Positions 52,883 through 59,574 of a stretch of DNA of 64,000 nt are shown piece by piece. The number at the start of each line of letters is the position of its first letter. Within the stretch, counting starts at the first letter, position 1. The notes under the pieces are model-generated. The model was not told the origin of the DNA. It saw nothing but the letters and a program-made list of their open reading frames with translations, and did no database searches. The stretch comes from Flavobacteriales bacterium UBA6051 (GTDB taxonomy: Bacteria; Bacteroidota; Bacteroidia; Flavobacteriales_D; Crocinitomicaceae), in NCBI GenBank assembly GCA_002427735.1, contig DIYP01000007.1:465397-529396 (forward strand), written 5' to 3'. The position numbers and the translations under genes are program-made.

Positions 52883-54052
52883 TCAACTGGCTTTGACGTT
52901 GAAAAATTGCAAGTTACTAATCATTGTTGACTGACTTACCTTATTGATCACTTCATTGGCTGGTGTCCCCATGGGTATTTTCGCCTCGGTAACATTGATA
53001 TCGAGTACAAGGTTTTTTGTCTGCTCAAAAATTGATTCCCAATTCTCTTCTGCTGCCTCTAATTCGCGCACAGCACGTGAATATGCATTGTAGTCCACAT
53101 GCCCTTTTGCTTTGAGTATATTGTTGTACATATTGAGTACACCCAAATTAAGCAAATCCCATCTGTCGCGAATCAATTGTAGTGAATCCTGAACGCTAAT
53201 GGTTGTCGCAAGAATGTTCTTCAACTGTTCAATAAATACCGTCAATGAAGCAATATCCACTGTATGTCTATCGGCTTCAAGTTTTTTTAAATCTATGACT
53301 CCTTGTTTTTCTATCACTTCCAACGAATTATCAACTGCTTCACGTCCAAAGTAAAATGAAGCCCCAAAGAAAAAAAGACTTACAAACGGACCTGCAGGGC
53401 CTCCAAAAGCTGCAAGTGCCCCGCCAATAATTGCCGAATTAACCGCTATACTTCCAGAAACTACGGCATCTCTGTTTGCCTTATTTAATTCACTTTGCAG
53501 AGTTTTTACTTTGTTCTTTATTTCAGCTACTACAGCATGATCAAAAGTTACCGCTTCTTCTGATTCGCTCAATAAAACTTCCAGAGATTCAATCATCTGA
53601 ATTAGACTTTTTCTAAACTTGTTGAGCGAGTTACTCACCCCTGTAATCATAGTTGAAACAAAGCCCAGACTGCTAATCACTTTATGAATTTTCTTCAGTA
53701 AAAAGTTCTTAACATCTTCATCATGTCCTTTTTCTGCCATAAACCGACAATACTCTAGCGCTTTCTCCAAGTTAAATGATATGATACCATTCTTATCCAT
53801 AATTGACTGTGGGACACTATGCAGTTTATACAAAACAGAATTTGCCCATTTCATAGACTCTCTCCTAAGCAGTGCATACTGACTTTTAATCTCTTCCCAA
53901 TTCGGAGGGAAATAATTGAGGGTGGGCAACACGCTCATTTGTATATTGAGCATTGCCAAATTGATTTCTATTACACTTCCTTTGTACGACTGATTGAACT
54001 TTGGGAAGTCTCTACTGAACTCCCCAAAGCTTTTTGCTAATATCATTTCCAT
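52883..54052 (-). CDS. ClyA/HBL/Xax-type alpha-helical pore-forming toxin-like protein, second component
   Basis: A 389-residue protein from the ATG at 54052 (a TTG at 54064 would overlap the upstream stop). It is almost entirely helical, with a central hydrophobic Gly/Ala/Phe segment at 198-237 (VNSAIIGGALAAFGGPAGPF) flanked by long amphipathic helices, the layout of the ClyA/HBL/NHE/Xax pore-former superfamily. FPPNWEE (W52), MKWANSVL (W69), DRWD (W298) and ENWESIFE (W338) align one to one with the upstream protein, so the two are tandem paralogues. There is no signal peptide or T9SS domain. Family membership is from architecture only; activity is untested. Confidence 0.68.
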   Translation of the reverse strand: MEMILAKSFGEFSRDFPKFNQSYKGSVIEINLAMLNIQMSVLPTLNYFPPNWEEIKSQYALLRRESMKWANSVLYKLHSVPQSIMDKNGIISFNLEKALEYCRFMAEKGHDEDVKNFLLKKIHKVISSLGFVSTMITGVSNSLNKFRKSLIQMIESLEVLLSESEEAVTFDHAVVAEIKNKVKTLQSELNKANRDAVVSGSIAVNSAIIGGALAAFGGPAGPFVSLFFFGASFYFGREAVDNSLEVIEKQGVIDLKKLEADRHTVDIASLTVFIEQLKNILATTISVQDSLQLIRDRWDLLNLGVLNMYNNILKAKGHVDYNAYSRAVRELEAAEENWESIFEQTKNLVLDINVTEAKIPMGTPANEVINKVSQSTMISNLQFFNVKAS

Positions 54053-54056
54053 AGGA

Positions 54057-55256
54057 TCAGGCAATTAAATTGTAGTAATCGATTGCAGAATACACTTTGC
54101 CCTCAGCAATCTTCTTCTCTATCAATGCAATTTTCTCATCCTGCATTGCTTTCGGTTCATCTTCAGCAGGCAACATCTCCATCTCAATTTCGGCTGTATT
54201 CACTTGCAGTTCAATGGTCAAATCCTTAGAATCTTCATATACACTGTGCCATTCAACGCGCGCTGAGCATATATCTTGAAGTGCCTCGATAAAAGCATGC
54301 TTATCGACATTTTCATTGGCATTTTGAATATCCTCAATCCCCTGTGCGATTTGAACGGACATGTTGTCCCATTGTTCATAAATGTATGCCAGATTATCTT
54401 GCACTACTCCAACATAATTCTTTAACCCTTCAAACTGCTGAGTTATTGGAATCAACTGTGCAATATCCGCAGTATAAGCATCCATTTCCTGCGTAAGTAT
54501 ATTGATCTCACCATTTTTTGCAATAATTTTGTAGATCGAATTCAACACATCCTGAAGGAGTCCAAATGCCAATCCATAACCGATAAAACGCGAAATTTTT
54601 CTTATCCACTTATTTCTGATTTTCTTTGCAAGCTTGCACAGAATAACTATACCAGTTCCTCCTGCAGTACTTAATCCAATACGTCCCCATAGTAATGCAA
54701 TTTCATGTTGCAATTCACTTATAAGTACTTTGTATTCTTCAACTTGTTGCCTGTCATGTTCAGTCGTCTGCTCAAAACCACGAACGAGTTCAACAAAATC
54801 TTCGACTGTCTCAGGAAGTGAAGAATCAAATTCATCAATCTTAGTCATCACGTTTTCAATGAGTGACTTTATACTACCCAGTTCCTCAGATATCAAGAGC
54901 AGCTTTAAGAGTAGAGCTTCCGCTAGATCAGGATCATATTGTTTTTCAAGGAGTTGAGCATACTTTTCAGCCTTTTCAAAGAGTTCTTCAATATGCTCAC
55001 TAGAGGCCTGAATAGATTTGGGAACATTTACTAAACCTATCAAAACGGTATTTACCCACAACATTGTTGAAGATTTTATCTGAACAAATGTTGTCAAAAA
55101 CTCATCCCAATTCTTTGGAGGTTTAAGTAGTGCCGGCATTTCCGAGGTCGTAACCTCATACACATATCCGTTTACATCGATAATACTTTTTAGGTACTGT
55201 TCATTCCCTTCCGCCAATTTTGGCGCGCTGTTCTTAATTGATTTTGTAAGATTCAT
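54057..55256 (-). CDS. ClyA/HBL/Xax-type alpha-helical pore-forming toxin-like protein, first component
   Basis: A 399-residue helical protein from the ATG at 55256. Two hydrophobic stretches (193-212 and 222-246) form a central hairpin between long helices. Shared motifs with the downstream paralogue are KPPKNWDEF (W50), MLWVNTVL (W67), EQWDNM (W296) and VEWHSVYEDSKDLTIELQV (W336 onward). The C-terminal 40 residues are an acidic helical extension absent from the paralogue. It has no signal peptide. Two related subunits in one operon suggest a binary toxin like XaxAB/YaxAB or part of HBL; that is inference. The stop lies 4 bp before the start of the second gene. Confidence 0.68.
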   Translation of the reverse strand: MNLTKSIKNSAPKLAEGNEQYLKSIIDVNGYVYEVTTSEMPALLKPPKNWDEFLTTFVQIKSSTMLWVNTVLIGLVNVPKSIQASSEHIEELFEKAEKYAQLLEKQYDPDLAEALLLKLLLISEELGSIKSLIENVMTKIDEFDSSLPETVEDFVELVRGFEQTTEHDRQQVEEYKVLISELQHEIALLWGRIGLSTAGGTGIVILCKLAKKIRNKWIRKISRFIGYGLAFGLLQDVLNSIYKIIAKNGEINILTQEMDAYTADIAQLIPITQQFEGLKNYVGVVQDNLAYIYEQWDNMSVQIAQGIEDIQNANENVDKHAFIEALQDICSARVEWHSVYEDSKDLTIELQVNTAEIEMEMLPAEDEPKAMQDEKIALIEKKIAEGKVYSAIDYYNLIA

Positions 55257-55272
55257 ATGATATATTGTTTGG

Positions 55273-55299
55273 TTAATTACACATGTGTAATCCTCCTTA
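55273..55299 (-). promoter_or_regulatory. Palindrome, strong Shine-Dalgarno and three-codon ORF upstream of the toxin genes
   Basis: ATTACACATGTGTAAT (55276-55291) is a perfect 16-bp palindrome 19 bp upstream of the toxin ATG. On the minus strand AAGGAGG (55299-55293) lies 8 bp before an ATG inside the palindrome that opens ATG TGT AAT TAA (55284-55273). The palindrome may be an operator; the mini-ORF may be a leader or chance. Elsewhere in the window such Shine-Dalgarno sites are rare. The remainder of 55300-55506 holds only an 8-bp inverted repeat (GTGCTACT 55360-55367, AGTAGCAC 55411-55418). Confidence 0.4.
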
Positions 55300-55506
55300 G
55301 ACAATGACCACAGAGTTGAACCTGTAACCATTAAACAAACATTTACCTTAGATTGGGAAGTGCTACTAAAAAGGAACTTACATACAACATGGGTTTCATG
55401 TTATTTATTAAGTAGCACGAAGTAATGTTATGAAATATCATGTTCTCACAAAAATTAATGTCGTGAATGACAGGCTTCTGTGCGTGAACGACGTAATTAA
55501 GGTGAA

Positions 55507-55794
55507 AAAGCAGGTGCAACGTATATTTCACCATTCCTAGGTCGCCCGGATGACATTTCTTCAAATGAAATTGTCCTCATTGCTCAAATTCGTCAGATTT
55601 ACGATAACTACACGTTTGACACTCAGATTTTGGCTGCATCTGTTCGTCATCCAATGCATATTATTCAATGTGCCGAAATTGGAGCTGATGTTGCCACTGT
55701 TCCACTGAAGGCAATTAAAGCTTTATTGAATCATCCCTTGACAGATTCTGGACTGGAGAAGTTCCTCGCAGATTACGCAAAAGGAAACTCTTAG
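55507..55794 (+). pseudogene. Fragment of fsa: duplicated last 95 codons and stop
   Basis: In frame, residues matching fsa 124-218 run from KAGATYISPFLGR to the terminal ADYAKGNS and a TAG stop. No start codon or 5' portion exists, so it is not a functional gene. By hand alignment with 52581-52868 there are 43 differences in 288 bp: 21 in the first 72, 4 in the next 129, and 18 in the last 87. Replacements (L to P, G to E, M to I, D to V) occur only in the first part; the last part differs only at synonymous sites. Confidence 0.9.
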
Positions 55795-55799
55795 GTTCA

Positions 55800-56945
55800 T
55801 TACTCTTGCATCACAAATTCTGCATGGAAGTCATTTCCAGCAGTATCTGTGATTCGTAGAATATACTTACCTGAGTTTAAGCCCCTGAATACATTTGAAG
55901 GAACTTTATCCAATTGGTTTTCAGAGACGAAATAAGTGCATTGTAATCTTCCAGTTATATCGTAGACAGCAATTTTTTCCACGTCTTTGATACCATTTTT
56001 AAACGCCAGGTCTTCACCCGGACTTAAAGGATTCGGAAAAGCTTGAATAAATTGATCCTTGTGGATCTCGTTAACTCCTGAGAAACTACTCATATGTATT
56101 CTTCTCAGACGTTGAGCCGAACCGGCTTCAGCAATATACAGTGTGTCCTCATCGGGAGAGAACGTTATTCCTAGCGGATTTTGAAACTTTGCATTTGTAA
56201 TATCTCCATCCTCGTACCCTTGAATGGAACCAGCAAATACAGAAACATTCCCTGCTGTATCTACTTTCATGATCATATGATCGCCATTTGCAGCACCATA
56301 AATACATGAATCCGAAGTATTGAATACCATATTCCCTACCCCAACACCGAGATCTGTCCAATACTCGAGTGTACTATCAGCTGCATTAATCTTGTATAAA
56401 ATGTCATTGGAATGTACTACTAGTTGGTTCTCATGATTGAAGGTAATGGCCTGTGGTCGATAAAGAACATTAGAATCGATATACGTCCATGAATTTCCAG
56501 ATGGACTAATACGTGTTATGGTACTTCCAGCATAAGTTGGTGCTCCTCCCCAGTTTGTTACATAAACGTATCCCTGATCATCTGTCTCCAATCCTCCCGG
56601 ACCGTCCAACCCTGTCGCTAGCGTTGTCAGTAAACCAGAATTAACGTTGTAGCTGGAAATACTATTGATATCATAATTTGTGATAATGAGTGTACTATCA
56701 TTGAGAAACTCAACATCTGTTGGCCCCACCAATCCAGAAATTTCCGTTGGATTATATGTATCTGTTGAAGGCGTGTACAAACCAACTACTGTGCCTTCTA
56801 AGCCTCCACAAGTGGTATATACTTTTCCTGCAGAATTCGTACACATTCCATCAGTAACACTTGGGTTAGTAAGGACAGTTTCAACGACTTGCGCAAAACC
56901 TATTTGAACAAAGATGATGAGGACAAAACTTAGACTATATTTCAT
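55800..56945 (-). CDS. NHL-repeat / SMP-30-like T9SS type A protein
   Basis: A 381-residue secreted protein with a signal peptide (MKYSLSFVLIIFVQIGFAQ). A beta-propeller of NHL/SMP-30-like blades covers about residues 25-280 (GLVGPTDVEFLNDSTLIITNYD, GPGGLETDDQGYVYVTNWGG, FQNPLGITFSPDEDTLYIAEAG, in short motifs). A T9SS type A sorting domain is at about 303-381 (AFPNPLSPGEDL). It is probably surface-exposed; the function is unknown. It ends 5 bp from the fsa fragment. Confidence 0.87.
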   Translation of the reverse strand: MKYSLSFVLIIFVQIGFAQVVETVLTNPSVTDGMCTNSAGKVYTTCGGLEGTVVGLYTPSTDTYNPTEISGLVGPTDVEFLNDSTLIITNYDINSISSYNVNSGLLTTLATGLDGPGGLETDDQGYVYVTNWGGAPTYAGSTITRISPSGNSWTYIDSNVLYRPQAITFNHENQLVVHSNDILYKINAADSTLEYWTDLGVGVGNMVFNTSDSCIYGAANGDHMIMKVDTAGNVSVFAGSIQGYEDGDITNAKFQNPLGITFSPDEDTLYIAEAGSAQRLRRIHMSSFSGVNEIHKDQFIQAFPNPLSPGEDLAFKNGIKDVEKIAVYDITGRLQCTYFVSENQLDKVPSNVFRGLNSGKYILRITDTAGNDFHAEFVMQE

Positions 56946-57016
56946 GGTGCTTTTTTTTGGGTAAAATTAGAGAAGCACCAAAGCCTAAAATTGTAAAAAT
57001 GTCAACTCATAATTCG

Positions 57017-57367
57017 CTATGCATCATCTAGTTTACTTTGGATAGTCCAACCAACAAGGAATGCCCTTTGTTTCGCTGCTTCAGCTTTTTCTCCAGAAAA
57101 AGATTGATCCACCGTGGAATTAAACAATTCAATCCACCGATCGAAATGTGCTTTCTTCAATGGCATATTGATATGTTTTTTGGTAACATCAGTTGTATAT
57201 CCAGCTTCGTCCAATAGAACAAAAGACCAAAAGTGAATCATTTTAGGCAAGTGGTGCTCAAAGTTCAACTTTGTGAAAAAGGGCGCGAGTATGTCATCTT
57301 TCAATACCTGATCATAAAACGCATTGACGAGCTGTTCTATATCTTCTCTACTCTCAATATCATTCAT
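57017..57367 (-). CDS. Group III truncated hemoglobin
   Basis: A 116-residue globin. The family pattern is visible: VNAFYDQVLKDDILAPFF (about residues 11-28), HLPKMIHFWSFVLL with Trp (about 39-52) and the proximal-His region INMPLKKAHFDRWIELF (about 67-83). Group III trHbs bind O2 or NO and are implicated in detoxification or microaerobic respiration. It lies 9 bp downstream of the NTF2-like gene. Confidence 0.93.
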   Translation of the reverse strand: MNDIESREDIEQLVNAFYDQVLKDDILAPFFTKLNFEHHLPKMIHFWSFVLLDEAGYTTDVTKKHINMPLKKAHFDRWIELFNSTVDQSFSGEKAEAAKQRAFLVGWTIQSKLDDA

Positions 57368-57376
57368 AACTCAAAA

Positions 57377-57844
57377 CTATTCTGTGGGAATCGGCTGGTC
57401 TCTTAGCTCAATGAATTCCTTGATCTTTTCGTTTTCAATCAATACGGTTAGGTTATAATAAACCAGCTTCCATTCTCCGTCGATTTTCTCAAGTATTCCA
57501 CTACCACGACAATTACGCATCCAGGTGTCCAGATCTTCATCAAACCATGCTGTGTTCCCATCTTTGGAAAACATCCAATTTCTATTAGAAGCTTTAAAAT
57601 CCCATGCGCGCCCCTTATCAAAATAGGGCTTACTGAATTCAGCAAATTCTTCCTTTGTCCATCGCTCCCCATCGGCGGTACCTAAAAACACGAAGGAATC
57701 ATCCATTACACCAAAATATGCCTTAAAATCAGCATTTGAAGCTGCGAGATGCCAATCATCAATGAATGCATCGAGCGACTCAACATCTTTGATGCTAAAA
57801 GCAGAAAGCAAGAAAAGACTTAAAAAGAAAAAAATATACCGCAT
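57377..57844 (-). CDS. Secreted NTF2-like (DUF4440/SnoaL-type) protein
   Basis: A 155-residue protein with a signal peptide (IFFFLSLFLLSAFSIK). An NTF2-like domain spans about residues 22-145: IDDWHLAASNADFKAYFGVMDDSFVFLGT, then WTKEEFAEFSKPYF and WKLVYYNLTVLI. The cone-shaped fold typically binds small ligands; the specific ligand is unknown. The gene is followed by the truncated hemoglobin gene in the same direction, and they may be co-transcribed. Confidence 0.88.
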   Translation of the reverse strand: MRYIFFFLSLFLLSAFSIKDVESLDAFIDDWHLAASNADFKAYFGVMDDSFVFLGTADGERWTKEEFAEFSKPYFDKGRAWDFKASNRNWMFSKDGNTAWFDEDLDTWMRNCRGSGILEKIDGEWKLVYYNLTVLIENEKIKEFIELRDQPIPTE

Positions 57845-57854
57845 ACTGTTTCAA

Positions 57855-57885
57855 TAAAAAAGGTCGCCTATTCCTAGACGACCTT
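57855..57885 (-). terminator. Terminator after the first S8 protease gene
   Basis: On the minus strand AAGGTCG and CGACCTT pair around a 12-base loop, followed by TTTTT. It is 22 bp after the stop at 57907. Confidence 0.88.
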
Positions 57886-57906
57886 AAATCTATAAATATT
57901 TGAGGG

Positions 57907-59457
57907 TTATTTCCCTTCCATTTCAAGACATTTAGCTACTGCATTCTTCAAGTTAACTACACCTCCTGTTACAGAAAGCTCACCGAAGTCAACCATCTTC
58001 TTCGTTTCAGGATGTGTTTGCATAACTCCATTGTAAGACTTCGCTGTAGACAATAATACTTCAGCAATTTGCTTCATTGTCATGTCTGGGAAGTAAGACT
58101 TCAACATAGCGGCTGCACCAGAAACCATTGGACAAGCCATTGAAGTTCCTTGAAGCACCATGTAATCACTTTGTGGCACAGCGTTGTAAATCTCAGAACC
58201 AGGTGCAAATACATCTACTCCTTTCTTACCATAATTAGAGAAAGAAGAAGGCAATTTTTCTTCCGTATTTCTCGTACAAGAACCAATTGTCAAGAAATGA
58301 TCCAATTTTTCTGTTTGGAACGAGTACATAGATGTTGGGAAGTTTGGTTCAACGTCAATGTTCTTGTGGTCATTACCTGCTGCGTGAATACACAAAACAC
58401 CTTTAGAATCAGCATATTTAAATGCTTCGTATACTTCTTTAGCGTTTGGCGAGTATGCTTTACCAAATGACATGTTAATGATTTGCGCTCCGTTATCAAC
58501 TGCATAACGAATAGCCAATGCAATATCCTTGTCAAACTCATCTCCATCTGGAACAGCTCTCAATGACATCAACAATACATCGTTAGCTACACCATCACCA
58601 CCAAGTTTATTTCCTCGGATTGAACCTACAATACCTCCAACGTGCGTTCCATGCAAAGCATCTGGACCTTCAACATCACTGTTTCCATATTTAACGTCAG
58701 CAAAATCACTTGGGTTATCTCCAATTACCTCACGACCATTAAAATCAGCATTGTGATGCGTATCCAACATTCCTTGAATCTGCTCTTTTTGCTCTTTAAT
58801 TGTTTCCATTGTAAGCTCTCCAGAAACAACAGCGATCGCTAATCCCATCATTTGCTCCTCTTCTGGGTGCTTCTTGATGTATTTTTCGATGTCTTTTACT
58901 GTAGCATCCTTCTTCCCCAATTTAGATTCTAACATAGAAGGAATATTCTCAATCATAGGCGCTAACATGTCCATTTGACCAAGGTACCCTTCATACGTTC
59001 CTCTCTCCTCTTCTAATTCTGCGGACACTTTATCAAACAGCTCTTGCTCTTCAGTAGTCAACTTTGACTTCCCTTTCAACTCTGAATAGATACGTGTACG
59101 CTCAAGACGCATGGCGTTCGCGTTCTTTCCATTGGCGTTACCCAAGAAGTTCCATCCGTGAACATCATCGATGTAACCATTGTTGTCATCATCAATTCCG
59201 TTTCCGGCAATTTCATCTGTATTAACCCAGATTTTTCCTTTTAAATCTTCGTGTTCGATATCAATTCCCGAATCAATGATCGCTACCACTACTGTTTTAG
59301 TCTCTCTCTTCTTCAGCATTTTATAAGCTGCTTCAGTCTCCATCCCTGCTTTGCCGTTGTACCAGTTGACTACTTTCTTGTCCACCTGCCCGTAAGACAT
59401 GCCTGTAATTCCAACAGCTAAGAGGCTAAGTGATAATTTAATTACGATTTTATTCAT
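57907..59457 (-). CDS. S8 (subtilisin-like) serine peptidase with large insertion
   Basis: A 516-residue secreted protease with a signal peptide ending SYGQ. The catalytic triad is D62 (AIIDSGID), H269 (HGTHVGG) and S439 (GTSMACP), with oxyanion Asn in AAGNDH near 361. The Asp-His spacing of 207 residues is far above the usual few dozen; an extra charged helical segment (about residues 115-250) accounts for it. There is no sorting domain, so it is probably periplasmic. It is divergent from the second S8 gene. Confidence 0.9.
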   Translation of the reverse strand: MNKIVIKLSLSLLAVGITGMSYGQVDKKVVNWYNGKAGMETEAAYKMLKKRETKTVVVAIIDSGIDIEHEDLKGKIWVNTDEIAGNGIDDDNNGYIDDVHGWNFLGNANGKNANAMRLERTRIYSELKGKSKLTTEEQELFDKVSAELEEERGTYEGYLGQMDMLAPMIENIPSMLESKLGKKDATVKDIEKYIKKHPEEEQMMGLAIAVVSGELTMETIKEQKEQIQGMLDTHHNADFNGREVIGDNPSDFADVKYGNSDVEGPDALHGTHVGGIVGSIRGNKLGGDGVANDVLLMSLRAVPDGDEFDKDIALAIRYAVDNGAQIINMSFGKAYSPNAKEVYEAFKYADSKGVLCIHAAGNDHKNIDVEPNFPTSMYSFQTEKLDHFLTIGSCTRNTEEKLPSSFSNYGKKGVDVFAPGSEIYNAVPQSDYMVLQGTSMACPMVSGAAAMLKSYFPDMTMKQIAEVLLSTAKSYNGVMQTHPETKKMVDFGELSVTGGVVNLKNAVAKCLEMEGK

Positions 59458-59574
59458 ACGATTTCTTTTAAGAATATTTTAATCCAAGTCAAAAGTAAAA
59501 TTATTAAGAACATAAGAACGAAGAAATTAACCATTCGGTGTATATTTACGTTTACAGGTATAAAACAATGACAA

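Larger units (their letters stand above)
52653..55794. other. Putative acquired toxin cassette bounded by fsa 3'-end duplication
   Basis: Boundaries are the homogenised tract in fsa (from 52653) and the end of the fsa fragment (55794). Between them lie two toxin-like genes in the opposite orientation and their control region. No integrase, transposase or terminal inverted repeats were found, so homologous recombination in fsa is the simplest mechanism. The call is an inference from gene order and the mosaic identity pattern. Confidence 0.6.

Noticed and set aside
52869..55506. A prophage or transposon carrying the toxin genes
   Set aside because: No integrase, transposase, phage structural gene, terminal inverted repeat or target-site duplication was found; recombination through fsa explains the borders better.
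55343..55564. A 73-codon minus-strand open frame upstream of the toxin genes
   Set aside because: It overlaps the start of the fsa fragment antisense, has no homology that I recognise, and is in the likely promoter region.
55507..55794. The fsa fragment as a short functional gene
   Set aside because: It has no start codon in frame, lacks the catalytic Lys half of the protein, and carries replacement changes in its first part.
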